Assembly: GCA_021851065.1 (NCBI GenBank)
Contig: JAJZJQ010000015.1
Coordinates: 1 to 35,242, forward strand
Source of the DNA: Microcaldota archaeon
GTDB taxonomy: Archaea > Micrarchaeota > Micrarchaeia > Micrarchaeales > CABMGC01
DNA: 35,242 bases
Direction: 5' to 3'
Shown: positions 1-9,039 of the stretch, one piece after another
How the letters are laid out: each line of letters opens with the position of its first letter
How positions within the stretch are numbered: the first letter of the stretch is position 1
Made by a program: the position numbers and the translations under genes
The notes under the pieces: model-generated
The model's input: the letters and a program-made list of their open reading frames with translations, nothing else
Told to the model about the DNA's origin: nothing
Databases searched by the model: none

Positions 1-1
1 T

Positions 2-172
2 GTCGAACCTGGTGAATGTCTTTCCTGTGTCCTTGAAGTGCTCTATGGATTTTTCAAGGAGTTTGTTGTAGAGTTGCTTTGCAAGGAACATTTGGCGATT
101 AATCTCAGCCTGATGCCCCTTTGAAGGATATGCACGGAATCTGTATGTTCTTTTCAAGATGACCATATTCAT
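2..172 (-). CDS. tnpB: IS605-family TnpB, N-terminal part (runs off window)
   Basis: A minus-strand reading frame opens with ATG at 172 and is still open at the window edge, giving 57 codons. It begins MNMVILKRTYRFRAYPSK and continues with NRQMFLAKQLYNKLLEK. This is the usual start of OrfB/TnpB of IS200/IS605 elements (basic YRFR.YP stretch, then a helix with the conserved YN). The family comprises RNA-guided nucleases encoded by the transposon. The RuvC-like catalytic residues and the zinc finger lie outside the window, so activity cannot be judged. A branched hairpin lies 20-84 bases upstream. No tnpA is visible in the window. Confidence 0.8.
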   Translation of the reverse strand, partial: MNMVILKRTYRFRAYPSKGHQAEINRQMFLAKQLYNKLLEKSIEHFKDTGKTFTRFD

Positions 173-191
173 TGCACCAGCAAAATTTATC

Positions 192-256
192 TATCTATGT
201 TGCGGCGGGCTCATATCCCGCCCCTGAAGGGCGTGGGGTTTACGCCCACATAGATA
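192..256. repeat. Branched hairpin at the end of an IS605-type element
   Basis: A perfect 9-bp outer stem (TATCTATGT at 192-200 with ACATAGATA at 248-256) encloses two hairpins. These are GGCGGG/CCCGCC (204-209 with 217-222) and GGGCGT/ACGCCC (229-234 with 242-247). An alternative fold pairs CGCCC (219-223) with GGGCG (229-233) around CTGAA. IS200/IS605 ends are recognised as imperfect subterminal hairpins, and omega-RNA scaffolds derive from such ends. It could be the start of the tnpB element at 172, or the right end of a decayed upstream copy: on the minus strand an open frame through the hairpin stops at 193-191, just before the tnpB start. Confidence 0.55.
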
Positions 257-629
257 ACTGTTATGATACTCGTTCAATAATCTGACTGCCTCAAGGCCAA
301 CGGGCATCTCATCTCAAATGCGTCTTCAACTTCAAACTAGACTGCTACTGCGCTCAAAGTCCGGGACACTGCAGCGATTTTTCGGCCAACATCCGGGATG
401 CCATGACCAACTCCGCCAGCAAGCTCTAGCGATCTGGGCCCACTGCCTAAAGGTCAGTCAAAGCGGATGCGGCTGCCAGTCGCTGGCGGGATTGCACCAA
501 CAAGCCGGGTCTGCCAGGTACGCCTGCATCCATATAGCCTTTTAAATATGCCTTTTTATAACAATAATTGTGTCTTCTTGCAGCGTGCTGTGATTTTAAG
601 GCTCTGCAGCCGACGGCAAGTTGAAAAAT
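257..629. other. Intergenic region without a convincing gene; degraded sequence
   Basis: Between the IS605 end and the ATP synthase operon no reading frame looks coding. On the minus strand a frame reading DEMPVGLEAVRLLNEYHN (about 315-262) runs into the hairpin but is preceded by several stop codons. It may be the decayed tail of another tnpB. The rest is GC-rich and does not match a structured RNA I can recognise. Confidence 0.35.
553..561 (+). promoter_or_regulatory. Candidate TATA box of the ATP synthase operon
   Basis: TTTTTATAA lies 69 bases before the likely ATG of atpH (630). A second AT-rich stretch (TTTTAAATAT) lies at about 540-549. An archaeal TATA here would give a leader of roughly 40-45 bases. 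Confidence 0.4.
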
Positions 630-965
630 ATGGGTTTTAGTGTGGAAGGAATCGGAGCTATAAAGGAAGTGCAGGAATCTGAAAAGAAGGCCAAGGAACA
701 CGTTGAACAGGCTAATTCTCAAAAGGCAAAGGCAATAGACGAGGCTCAGGCCATTTCAAAGAAGATAATTGAGCAGGCGCAGGAAAAAGCCGTCAAGCTT
801 AAGTCAGATGCAATATCCGAAAGCGTGGCCCAGGCCGAAAAGGAGAAGAAGAAGGTGCTTGCCGACGCGCAGAAGAAGGCGGCAAGAATACGGGCTGTCA
901 AGGCCGGCTCAAATATGCTCGATCAGGTTGCAAGCAGCATAGTAAAAATGATTACAGGTGGATAG
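630..965 (+). CDS. atpH: A-type ATP synthase subunit H (peripheral stalk)
   Basis: The product is 111 residues, nearly all charged and Ala-rich heptad-like helix (many Lys/Glu with Ala-Gln spacing), beginning MGFSVEGIGAIKEVQESEKK. This is the pattern of subunit H (AhaH/Vma10-like), which forms the right-handed coiled-coil peripheral stalk with subunit E and ties A3B3 to subunit I. It is the first gene of the H-I-K-E-C-F-A-B-D cluster, the standard archaeal order. ATG at 630 is preferred; an in-frame TTG at 621 would add three residues. The next gene starts two bases after its stop codon, so the two are translationally coupled. Confidence 0.85.
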   Translation: MGFSVEGIGAIKEVQESEKKAKEHVEQANSQKAKAIDEAQAISKKIIEQAQEKAVKLKSDAISESVAQAEKEKKKVLADAQKKAARIRAVKAGSNMLDQVASSIVKMITGG

Positions 966-967
966 AT

Positions 968-2851
968 TTGCTCAGCTCGGAGCCAATGCAGAAGGTCAGG
1001 ATAATATTCCTGAAACAGGATAGGGACGGCATTGTGTCTGCGCTGCACGAAATGGGCATCATAGACCTGAGGAAGAGCAGTCTGCAGATAAGCGACGATG
1101 TTCCTGCTGCCGATTTTACCGAAATGAGCGAGGCCCTTGTCAAGGTTGATGGCGCCGTGCGCATACTCTCTCCAAGGCATGTGGACGCATCTGCAAAGCT
1201 GTCAAGGCAGCAGATAAGGGCGCAGCTTGCCGCAAATCTCGATATAGATGGCATATACGCGCTTAATAGCGAGAGGCAGGAGCTTGCAGAGGATAATAAG
1301 CTGCTTGGCTACGCAAAGACTGTGGCAGGGTGCTTCGGGCAGCTAGATGTGGATCTTGGCGCGCTAAGGAGCGAGACGCTGTCGTTTAGGGCTGTTGTTG
1401 CAAATGACAAGGAGCTGGCAAGATTCAGGCACGCCCAGTCCCATGCAAGGAAGAGCGGCGAGGTAGTGGTTCACAGGGCAGGCAAGAACAAGAACCTCAT
1501 ATTCATGGCCTACAAGAAGGGTGACGAGTCTATGGACGAGGCCCTGAAATCCATAAAGTTCACAGAGCTGGATCTTCATGCCAAATACCTTGACTCTACG
1601 CCAGGAGAGATAATTAGGAAAGCTGACAAGGCAATCGCTGGCAACGAAAAACGCACATATGAGATAAACCGGCAGATAGACAAGCTCAGCGATCTGAACT
1701 ACTCGAGGCTATGTGTGCTGCGCGAGTCCCTTGAGATAGAGGCAAGGAGGGGCGAGGCGAGCTCCATGTTCAAGAGCACGCAGAAAGCCATTGCAGTGGA
1801 GGGATGGATACCAAAAAAGAGGCTTGGAGAGCTCAGGAAGAGGGTGGAAGAGGCGAGCGGTGCAAGGTTTGTTTTGGAAGAGCTGAAGACGGATCACGGC
1901 GAGCTTGCCCCTACTCTTGTAAACAGGCCAAAGTTCCTCAAGCCATTCGATTACCTTGTGGAATTCTATTCCATACCAAGGAGCGATGAGCTCGATCCGG
2001 CCTGGATATTCATAATATCCTTCCCCATTTTCTACGGCATCATGGTCTCTGATGTTGGATACGGCATAGCGTCATTCATACTCTCATGGATCATAATAAA
2101 GAAGACGGATCCGGAGGGGCTCATGTGCAACGTAGCCAAGATATGGCGCATGTCTGCCATACCTGCAATAGTGGTTGGATTCCTCTCTGACCAGTACTTC
2201 GGATTCTCGCTAAACAAGTTCTTCGTGCCAGCATTCACAGGGTTCAACTGGTTCAGCGACATAACCTATATAATAGTCCTGACAATATTCTTCGGCATAT
2301 TCCAGGTGTGCCTTGGCCTGCTGTTCGGCTTTTTCAACGAGAGAAGGCATGGCCACACAAAGCTTGCGATAAGCAAACTGACAAGCATACTCACTGTGGT
2401 ATTCGGCACAATAGCCGTGGCAGGCGGTTTCTTCCATGCAACTACCTCGGGAGTGGCAATGGGCTCGGCTGCAGTGGCAGTTGTGATGCTGATAGCAACT
2501 GGCGCGCTAAGCGGCGTAGAGGCGGCAGAGATAACAAACCTCATGACCCACCCTTTAAGCTACGCAAGGCTCATGGGATTTGGTCTTGGCAGCATAATAA
2601 TAGCGCAGCTAATAGACCAGGGATTCACACCGCACTTCACAGGAGGGGCAGTAGGCATAGCAATCGCAGTGGTTTACCTGGTCATATTCATTCTTCTTCA
2701 CTTCCTCAACATGATACTCTCAATCTTCGAGGGGATAGTGCAGGGAGTAAGGCTCAACTTCGTGGAATTCTTCTCGAAGTTCGACAAGGGCAGCGGTGTC
2801 AAGTACCGCCCATTTGAGTACAAGGAGGTTTATACTGAAAAACAAATGTGA
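968..2851 (+). CDS. atpI: A-type ATP synthase subunit I (a-subunit homologue)
   Basis: The product is 627 residues. The first ~330 are cytosolic and helical (stalk-binding). The C-terminal half holds seven or more hydrophobic segments, beginning near AWIFIISFPIFYGIM. The membrane part contains LSYARLMGFGLG, whose arginine is the conserved residue facing the carboxylate of the rotor ring, so the stator half-channels should work. TTG at 968 is chosen because AGGTGGAT (956-963) sits just upstream and the resulting MLSSEPMQKVRII matches the family N-terminus. ATG at 986, with GGAG before it, is the alternative. The downstream atpK starts 4 bases after its stop. Confidence 0.93.
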   Translation: MLSSEPMQKVRIIFLKQDRDGIVSALHEMGIIDLRKSSLQISDDVPAADFTEMSEALVKVDGAVRILSPRHVDASAKLSRQQIRAQLAANLDIDGIYALNSERQELAEDNKLLGYAKTVAGCFGQLDVDLGALRSETLSFRAVVANDKELARFRHAQSHARKSGEVVVHRAGKNKNLIFMAYKKGDESMDEALKSIKFTELDLHAKYLDSTPGEIIRKADKAIAGNEKRTYEINRQIDKLSDLNYSRLCVLRESLEIEARRGEASSMFKSTQKAIAVEGWIPKKRLGELRKRVEEASGARFVLEELKTDHGELAPTLVNRPKFLKPFDYLVEFYSIPRSDELDPAWIFIISFPIFYGIMVSDVGYGIASFILSWIIIKKTDPEGLMCNVAKIWRMSAIPAIVVGFLSDQYFGFSLNKFFVPAFTGFNWFSDITYIIVLTIFFGIFQVCLGLLFGFFNERRHGHTKLAISKLTSILTVVFGTIAVAGGFFHATTSGVAMGSAAVAVVMLIATGALSGVEAAEITNLMTHPLSYARLMGFGLGSIIIAQLIDQGFTPHFTGGAVGIAIAVVYLVIFILLHFLNMILSIFEGIVQGVRLNFVEFFSKFDKGSGVKYRPFEYKEVYTEKQM

Positions 2852-2855
2852 TATA

Positions 2856-3092
2856 ATGGCTTTGGACATGGGAGCTGCAATAGCAGCAATAGGAGCTGGA
2901 ATAGCAATTGCCGGAGGGGCAATAGGTACGGGAGTGGCGCAGAGCGCAATAGGTGCGGCAGGACTTGGCCTTGTGGCAGAGAAGCCTAGCGAGATGGGAA
3001 GAGTGCTACTGTTCCTTGTGCTTCCTGAGACGCTGCTAATATTCGGCTTCGTCATCGCGATACTGATAATGCTATGGTCTGGCATAATATAA
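2856..3092 (+). CDS. atpK: A-type ATP synthase subunit K (proteolipid c-ring)
   Basis: The 78-residue product has two membrane helices joined by a polar loop (VAEKPSEMGR), the single-hairpin c-subunit form. Helix 2 carries the ion-binding carboxylate in LPETLLIFGF. Helix 1 has a glutamine (GVAQS) 29 residues before that Glu, the same spacing as Gln110 and Glu139 in the Enterococcus NtpK sodium site, so a sodium-type site is possible but not shown. The start is ATG 2856, preceded by GTGATATA, a Shine-Dalgarno-like box also seen before atpB and the parvulin gene. A longer frame from 2796 would overlap atpI and is rejected. Confidence 0.93.
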   Translation: MALDMGAAIAAIGAGIAIAGGAIGTGVAQSAIGAAGLGLVAEKPSEMGRVLLFLVLPETLLIFGFVIAILIMLWSGII

Positions 3093-3102
3093 GGGGAGCA
3101 AA

Positions 3103-3672
3103 ATGTCCCTGGAAGAGATAAAGAAGAGGATAGACAGCGAGGCCAGAGCCGATGCCGAGCGGATAAAGGATGAGGGCAAGGCCGAGGCTGAAGCAATTAT
3201 GTCAACATCCCGCAACCAGGCATCCGACATACTGGAAGCTGCAAAGGAGCAGGCAGAGCATGAATCCTCAAGGATGCGCAAAGAGCTTCTTTCTGGAGCC
3301 GAGATAGAAGCCAGCACCATGCTTATTGCTGCAAGAGAATCCGTAATAGAAGGGCATATAGGGGCAGTAAAGAGCCGCGTGGCCCGCATGCTCTCGGACA
3401 GCAAGCAGTGCGGCAAGCTGATTGAAGGCGCTGCCCAGGAGTTTGAGAAACTTGCGGCAAGAAAGGACATGGTTGTCAGGGTTGACAGGAAGTGGCTTGC
3501 TCAAGTGCGCAGGCTTGGCTACGTTGCAGAGGCTGGGTCTGACGGGGAGTTGACAATGGCTACGCGCGATGGGAGCGCGCACCTTGACGCAAGTCCAATG
3601 GCCCTTGCAGAGAAGTACGAGAGGGAGGCAAGGAGCTCCCTGTCGTCAAGGCTTTTTGGCAGCGATAAATGA
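3103..3672 (+). CDS. atpE: A-type ATP synthase subunit E (peripheral stalk)
   Basis: The 189-residue product opens MSLEEIKKRIDSEARADAER. It has a long charged N-terminal helix (to about residue 75), then a mixed alpha/beta C-terminal domain ending in the helix YEREARSSLSSRLFG. Subunit E pairs with H as the peripheral stator stalk, and its C-terminal domain binds the top of subunit B. It sits 10 bases after atpK and 12 before atpC. GGGGAG just upstream (3092-3097) can serve as ribosome binding site. Confidence 0.92.
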   Translation: MSLEEIKKRIDSEARADAERIKDEGKAEAEAIMSTSRNQASDILEAAKEQAEHESSRMRKELLSGAEIEASTMLIAARESVIEGHIGAVKSRVARMLSDSKQCGKLIEGAAQEFEKLAARKDMVVRVDRKWLAQVRRLGYVAEAGSDGELTMATRDGSAHLDASPMALAEKYEREARSSLSSRLFGSDK

Positions 3673-3684
3673 ATGATGATGTAG

Positions 3685-4740
3685 ATGGCAGGAGCAGATG
3701 CGTCAATGTACAGCTACTCAAGCGCCAGGATAAAGGCCATGGAGTCGATGCTTATAGACGGCCCGACAATGCAGCACATAATAAACGCACAGGACATACC
3801 TTCAGCGCTCTCCATACTTTTCCAGACAGGCTTCAAGGACTACCTTAGCAAGTACGGGGGAATGCAGATAAAGGCCAAGCTAATAGACTTCGCCCTCAGC
3901 AAGAACCTTGCCGAGCATGTGAACAAGCTTGTGAGCATAGTTCCCACAACGCAGCGAAAATCAATACGCGCCATAATAGGCAAGTGGGATATATACAACA
4001 TAAGAATTGCCATAGAGGCAAAGGACAGGGGGCAGAGCTACGAGCAGATAGCAATGTATGTGGTGGACACTACGATGTACAACGAGACCGTTATAAGGGA
4101 AGCCATGAGGGAGAGCACGGTGGAGGCCATGCTGTCGAGACTCGCGATAAACTCTCCATATTCCCAGATGATAAAGGACGCATCGTCCGCATATTCAAAG
4201 AGCAGGAACGCACTAGACGCTATATCCGCTCTTGACATAGGGTACTACGACTCAATGGGCAGAGTCCTGCACGAGATAAGCTATGAGCATTATCATTCTG
4301 CCCTGATGATAAAGCACGAGATAGACCTGAAGAACGTGATAACCCTAATAAGGTCAAAGCGAATGGGGCTGAGGTTTGCGCAGATAGAAAATTACCTGAT
4401 AAACAACGGCACTCTTGACAAGAGGGCACTTGAGCAGCTATATTCACAGTCCTCAAGTCTTGAGGAGATGGTGCAGCAGGTAAAGGCATTTGACCTCAAG
4501 GAGGCTCTTGGCGTGTACAACGAGACAGGGCAGCTGCTCTCCTTCGAGATAGCGATGCACAACCACCTCCTTACACACGGGATAAGGCTGCTAAAGCCTG
4601 CGATACTTTCCTTTGGCACCATAATGGCTTATATATACCTCAAGGAGCTTGAAGTTTACACCATAAGGATATCCATAAACAGCAAGATATACGGCCTTTC
4701 TGCACAGGAGGTCTCAAGGCTGATAACATGGCAGAGATAA
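3685..4740 (+). CDS. atpC: A-type ATP synthase subunit C (central stalk, AC39/d family)
   Basis: The 351-residue product begins MAGADASMYSYSSARIKAMES, the N-terminal YSSARIKAM pattern of the AC39/Vma6/NtpC family. It is all-helical, with motifs such as ENYLINNGTLD and the C-terminal YLKELEVYTIRI that recur in this family. Subunit C is a funnel-shaped socket linking the D/F rotor axle to the K ring. Its last 13 bases overlap the start of atpF, which indicates translational coupling. Length is typical. Confidence 0.93.
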   Translation: MAGADASMYSYSSARIKAMESMLIDGPTMQHIINAQDIPSALSILFQTGFKDYLSKYGGMQIKAKLIDFALSKNLAEHVNKLVSIVPTTQRKSIRAIIGKWDIYNIRIAIEAKDRGQSYEQIAMYVVDTTMYNETVIREAMRESTVEAMLSRLAINSPYSQMIKDASSAYSKSRNALDAISALDIGYYDSMGRVLHEISYEHYHSALMIKHEIDLKNVITLIRSKRMGLRFAQIENYLINNGTLDKRALEQLYSQSSSLEEMVQQVKAFDLKEALGVYNETGQLLSFEIAMHNHLLTHGIRLLKPAILSFGTIMAYIYLKELEVYTIRISINSKIYGLSAQEVSRLITWQR

Positions 4741-5081
4741 AGAACTCGTATAGGATAGCGGCAGTGGGAAATCACTCCCTGGAGCTTGGGTTCAGGCTGG
4801 CAGGAGTTAGCGAGTCGAATGTGGCAGAGAGCGCCCAGGAAGCAGAAGAAGAGATAGCAAAGCTGATGCAGCGCGACGATGTAGGCATAATAGTTCTCAC
4901 CTCAGGGATAGCTGCAGGGATAAGGGATAGGAGAATAAAGGAGGCAATGCTAAGCAGCATGAAGCCGCTATTCATAGTGGTATCGGATCCGAACGATAAG
5001 GCTGCGTACGAGGACAACCTTCGCCAGCTGATAATAAGGGCCCTGGGCGTAGACATAATGAAGACAAAGTCACAATCATGA
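4728..5081 (+). CDS. atpF: A-type ATP synthase subunit F (central stalk)
   Basis: The 117-residue product reads IAAVGNHSLELGFRLAGV near its start, a Rossmann-like beta strand and helix typical of subunit F/NtpG, followed by DDVGIIVLTSGIA. Subunit F binds the coiled coil of subunit D in the rotor and modulates catalysis. The gene starts within the last codons of atpC (13-base overlap) and ends 21 bases before the preferred atpA start. Confidence 0.9.
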   Translation: MAEIKNSYRIAAVGNHSLELGFRLAGVSESNVAESAQEAEEEIAKLMQRDDVGIIVLTSGIAAGIRDRRIKEAMLSSMKPLFIVVSDPNDKAAYEDNLRQLIIRALGVDIMKTKSQS

Positions 5082-5102
5082 TTGCATATTTATGGTGAAA
5101 GC

Positions 5103-6860
5103 ATGGGAGCAATAGACAAAGTATCAGGGCCTCTCGTTGTTGCAAGCGATATGCTTGGCAGCAACATGTACGATGTAGTCAAGGTCGGCAAGGACAAGCT
5201 CATAGGCGAGATCATTCAGCTCAAGGGGCCTAACGCTGTAATACAGGTGTACGAAGATACCACTGGCCTTAGGCCTGGGGAGCCGGTAATCACTACCGCA
5301 AAGCCGTTGTCAGTTGACCTTGGCCCAGGCCTCCTAACGAGCATATACGACGGCATACAGAGGCCTCTTGAAGTGCTGCAAAAAAAGAGCGGCTCGTTCA
5401 TAGCAAGGGGCATAGAAGCAACTGCACTGGACACCAAGAAGAAATGGAAGTTCACTTCCGAGAAAGGCATCAGGAAGGGATCACGTGTAAAATCCGGGGA
5501 GATAATAGGCCACGTCCAGGAGACCGATGTAATCAAGCACTACATAATGGTGCCCCTTGGGGTAGATGGCACGATCGAATCCATAAGGGACGGAAGCTAT
5601 ACCATTGATGAGCCAGTGGCAAAGATAAAGAGCGGGAAGAGCTCGGTAAGCATAACCATGAAGCAGGTAAGGCCTGTGAGAAAGCCTGCCCCAGTAAAGA
5701 CCAAGATAAGGTCATCAGTGCCACTCATAACCGGCCAGAGGGTCATAGACACCCTTTTCCCCGTAGCCAAGGGGGGCACGGCAGCCATACCCGGCCCATT
5801 TGGATCCGGTAAAACAGTCACGCAGCAGCAGCTTGCAAAATGGTCCGATGCAGATATAGTGGTATATGTAGGTTGCGGAGAGCGTGGCAATGAGATGACA
5901 GAAGTTCTTACCGAATTTCCAGAGCTTAAGGACCCTAAGTCTGGAAAGCCGCTCATGCAAAGGACACTGCTCATAGCCAACACTAGCAACATGCCTGTTG
6001 CGGCAAGAGAGGCCAGCATATACACTGGCATAACCATAGCCGAATACTTCAGGGATATGGGGTACGATGTTGCAATAATGGCGGACTCTACATCAAGGTG
6101 GGCAGAAGCCATGAGGGAGATATCAGCAAGGCTTGAGGAGCTTCCAGGGGAGGAAGGATATCCGGCATACCTGCCAAAGAGGCTCGCCGAATACTACGAG
6201 CGCAGCGGATCTGTAGAAGCTCTTAGCGGTAAGAAGGGGTCTATAACCATAATCGGTGCAGTCTCTCCTCCTGGGGGAGACATATCGGAGCCGGTTTCGC
6301 AGGGAACTCTAAGGGTAGTCAAGACTTTCTGGGCACTTGACGCATCGCTTGCCAGCGCAAGACACTTCCCTTCCATAAACTGGCTAACCAGCTACTCGTT
6401 GTATTCCGGCGCACTGGAGGAATGGTACCGCAAGAACGTAGGCGAGGGATTCGTAAATGCAAGAAAGGAGGCAATGCAGCTTCTTCAACGGGAGGCCGAG
6501 CTAAAGGACATAGTACAGCTCGTCGGGGAAGATGCGCTGCCTGACCAGGAGAAGATAGTTCTTGACGTAGGTAGGATGATAAGGGAGAGCTATCTAAGGC
6601 AGATTGCCTTCGACGAGGTGGACACGTACACAAGCCTCAGCAAGCAGAGCCTGATGCTGGATGCCATACTGTGCTTCAGGAAGAAGGCCGACGAGGCAGT
6701 GAAGGCGGGGATTCAGTCGGACAAGATAGTCTCGATGAAGGTCAAGACGGACATAGCAAGGCTAAAAGGAGTGAAGGAAGCTGACGTTGAATCTGCAGTA
6801 AAGAAGGTGCGAGAGGACATGGACAGGGAGTTCTCGGCTCTTTCCAAGGATGCAGAGTGA
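5103..6860 (+). CDS. atpA: A-type ATP synthase catalytic subunit A
   Basis: The 585-residue product binds and synthesises or hydrolyses ATP in the A3B3 head. The P-loop GPFGSGKT is at residues 231-238, followed by the catalytic GERGNEM, MADSTSRWAEA and the P-rich SPPGGDISEP. The ~90-residue non-homologous bulge domain that distinguishes A from B/beta subunits precedes the P-loop. No intein interrupts the P-loop, a site where some archaeal atpA genes carry one. ATG 5103 is chosen because GGTGAA lies just upstream (5093-5098) and the N-terminus then reads MGAIDKVSGPLV. A TTG at 5082 is in frame but poorly placed. Confidence 0.97.
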   Translation: MGAIDKVSGPLVVASDMLGSNMYDVVKVGKDKLIGEIIQLKGPNAVIQVYEDTTGLRPGEPVITTAKPLSVDLGPGLLTSIYDGIQRPLEVLQKKSGSFIARGIEATALDTKKKWKFTSEKGIRKGSRVKSGEIIGHVQETDVIKHYIMVPLGVDGTIESIRDGSYTIDEPVAKIKSGKSSVSITMKQVRPVRKPAPVKTKIRSSVPLITGQRVIDTLFPVAKGGTAAIPGPFGSGKTVTQQQLAKWSDADIVVYVGCGERGNEMTEVLTEFPELKDPKSGKPLMQRTLLIANTSNMPVAAREASIYTGITIAEYFRDMGYDVAIMADSTSRWAEAMREISARLEELPGEEGYPAYLPKRLAEYYERSGSVEALSGKKGSITIIGAVSPPGGDISEPVSQGTLRVVKTFWALDASLASARHFPSINWLTSYSLYSGALEEWYRKNVGEGFVNARKEAMQLLQREAELKDIVQLVGEDALPDQEKIVLDVGRMIRESYLRQIAFDEVDTYTSLSKQSLMLDAILCFRKKADEAVKAGIQSDKIVSMKVKTDIARLKGVKEADVESAVKKVREDMDREFSALSKDAE

Positions 6861-6869
6861 TGTGATACA

Positions 6870-8324
6870 ATGAAATTCGAGGTAAACTATAGCACAATAG
6901 AAAGCGTCGCAGGGCCGCTGGTAGTGGTGGGAAAAGTAGGCACGGCGTCGTACAACGAAATCGTCAGGATAAGGCTGCCAAGCGGCGAGTCCAGGCTGGG
7001 CCAGGTTCTTGAGACCACAAGCAGGCATGCGGTAGTCCAAGTGTTCGGTCCTACTGATGGGATAAACATAGACAAGACTTCAGTTAGCTTTCTAGGCGAG
7101 ACCTTCAGGGTAGGCGTAAGCGAGGACATGCTCGGAAGAATATTCGACGGGCAGGGAAGGCCCAGGGATATAAAATCGGAGGTCTCATTCAAGGAGAAGA
7201 GGGATATCAACGGGGAGCCCATAAACCCTGCGGCAAGGGCCATGCCAAACGACTTCATAGAGACAGGCATATCCACTATAGACGGCCTGAATACTCTTGT
7301 GAGGGGCCAGAAGCTTCCGCTGTTCTCAGCCTCGGGTCTCTCGCACAACGAGCTTACTGCGCAGATAACAAGGCAGGCAAAGGTCAAGAAGTCGAACGAG
7401 GGGTTTGCCGTTGTTTTCGCGGGCATAGGGATAACATACGATGATGCCGAGTACTTCATAAACGAGTTCAGGAAGACAGGCGCCCTTAGCAGGACAGCTG
7501 CGTTCATAAACCTTGCAGACGATCCCAGCATAGAGCGTATACTCACCCCAAGGATAGCGCTGACCACTGCCGAGTATCTGGCATATGACAGGGGGATGCA
7601 CGTGCTTGTCATACTTAATGACATGACCAACTATGCAGAGGCTCTCAGGGAGCTTTCAAGCGCAAGGGAGGAGGTTCCAGGAAGAAGAGGATACCCTGGC
7701 TACATGTACACAGACCTTGCCAGCATATATGAGCGGGCCGGTATAATTAAGGGAAGGAAGGGCAGCATAACGCAGCTAAATGTTGTCACCATGCCTGGAG
7801 ACGACGTTACGCACCCTATACCGGACCTGACCGGCTACATAACAGAAGGGCAGATTTTCATGGCAAGGGACTTGCACAACAAGGGAATATATCCCGAAGT
7901 CAATCCACTGGGTTCGCTTTCAAGACTCATGTCAAACGGAATAGGGGACGGAAAGACAAGGGCGGACCACAGCAACGTCAAGGACCAGCTCTTCGGCGCG
8001 TATGCAAGGGCCCAGGATGCCAAGAGCCTAAGCTCCATAGTCGGCGCAGAGGCCCTAAGCGATACGGACAAGCTGTATCTCAAGTTCGGAGACGAATTCG
8101 AGAACCGTTTCATAAAGCAGGGCTTCTACGAGGACAGGACAATAGAGGACACGCTTTCGATAGGATGGGAAATCCTGTCAATACTGCCACAGTCTGAGCT
8201 CACTAGGATCAAGCCTGCCTACATAGAGGAGTACTACGGCGCCAAAGGAAAGGACGCACGGGCGCGCGGGGACGGAAAGGAAACCGGCAAAGAGCACAAA
8301 AACCATCCAAAGCCCAGCAAATAG
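6870..8324 (+). CDS. atpB: A-type ATP synthase regulatory subunit B
   Basis: The 484-residue product begins with the beta-barrel domain ([14 protein letters not shown]). Where A has its P-loop, B reads [15 protein letters not shown], the degenerate nucleotide site that defines subunit B. It also has [11 protein letters not shown], the interface segment [19 protein letters not shown], and [13 protein letters not shown]. It alternates with A in the head and contributes the arginine finger. The last ~25 residues are a Lys/Gly-rich tail. The start at 6870 follows GTGATACA. It lies 9 bases after atpA. Confidence 0.96.
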   Translation: MKFEVNYSTIESVAGPLVVVGKVGTASYNEIVRIRLPSGESRLGQVLETTSRHAVVQVFGPTDGINIDKTSVSFLGETFRVGVSEDMLGRIFDGQGRPRDIKSEVSFKEKRDINGEPINPAARAMPNDFIETGISTIDGLNTLVRGQKLPLFSASGLSHNELTAQITRQAKVKKSNEGFAVVFAGIGITYDDAEYFINEFRKTGALSRTAAFINLADDPSIERILTPRIALTTAEYLAYDRGMHVLVILNDMTNYAEALRELSSAREEVPGRRGYPGYMYTDLASIYERAGIIKGRKGSITQLNVVTMPGDDVTHPIPDLTGYITEGQIFMARDLHNKGIYPEVNPLGSLSRLMSNGIGDGKTRADHSNVKDQLFGAYARAQDAKSLSSIVGAEALSDTDKLYLKFGDEFENRFIKQGFYEDRTIEDTLSIGWEILSILPQSELTRIKPAYIEEYYGAKGKDARARGDGKETGKEHKNHPKPSK

Positions 8325-8334
8325 GAGTGAGGCG

Positions 8335-8973
8335 ATGATAAATCCGACGCGAATAAACCTCATAAATACAAGGCGCAGCATAGTAAGGGCGAGAAAAGGG
8401 CACGGCATACTTAAGAAGAAGAGGGAAGTGCTTGTCCTAGAGTTCATGAAGATGATACAGCAATCCACAAAGGACAAGCAGTACCTCTATGAACTGATGC
8501 ACAAGGCTTACAAGACCGTTGGAATAGCCTCAACGTACGTTGGCACGTTCGAGCTCGAGGAGCTTGCCATTCACATGAAGGAAGCAAAGCCCATAAGCAT
8601 AAACGTCAAGAACATAATGGGGGTGCGTGTGCCAGAGATAGGCAGGGCACAGGAGGAGCAGCAGGTAGACTACAGTCTGCTGTCAACCAATGTCTCAGTA
8701 GACGACATACGTGTATCGTTCGCAGGAGTCATAAGCACGATGATAGAGGTAGCTCAGAGGGAGCAGGGGCTTCGAAGGCTTGTTATTGAGATAGAGAAGA
8801 CAAAAAGAAGGGTCAATGCCCTTGACTATGTTGTCATACCAAGGATGCGCGGTCAGGCAAGGTACATATCCATGAGGCTAAGCGAGATGGACAGGGACAT
8901 GTTCTCTGCCCTAAAGCACGTCAAGAAGAAGATTGCCGCAGCCCACGAGGCCGAGTCTGCCCAAATAAACTAA
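8335..8973 (+). CDS. atpD: A-type ATP synthase subunit D (rotor axle)
   Basis: The 212-residue product opens INPTRINLINTRRSIVRARKGHGILKKKR, interrupted here only for length, the hallmark N-terminus of subunit D. Long N- and C-terminal helices (the latter ending ALKHVKKKIAAAHEAE) form the antiparallel coiled coil that turns inside A3B3; the variable middle holds GVRVPEI. It is the last gene of the operon. GGAGTGAGG lies directly upstream (8324-8332). No subunit G gene follows, and a gene for a different function begins 66 bases on. Confidence 0.94.
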   Translation: MINPTRINLINTRRSIVRARKGHGILKKKREVLVLEFMKMIQQSTKDKQYLYELMHKAYKTVGIASTYVGTFELEELAIHMKEAKPISINVKNIMGVRVPEIGRAQEEQQVDYSLLSTNVSVDDIRVSFAGVISTMIEVAQREQGLRRLVIEIEKTKRRVNALDYVVIPRMRGQARYISMRLSEMDRDMFSALKHVKKKIAAAHEAESAQIN

Positions 8974-9039
8974 GCCTTATTAACAGCCCACAGCAAGGTA
9001 TATCCAATATCATGGCCACAACCCAATAGGCGCATCAGA

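Noticed and set aside
318-545. Plus-strand reading frame of 75 codons upstream of atpH
   Set aside because: Its composition (Gln/Cys/His-rich, no domain) is non-coding in appearance, no promoter or ribosome site precedes it, and it overlaps an equally poor minus-strand frame.
300-600. SRP (7S) RNA or RNase P RNA in the GC-rich gap before the ATP synthase operon
   Set aside because: The conserved SRP helix 8 and RNase P core sequences could not be found on either strand.
7326-7340. Broken P-loop in ATP synthase subunit B as a sign of a pseudogene
   Set aside because: A degenerate P-loop (SASGLSHNE) is the normal state of the non-catalytic B subunit.
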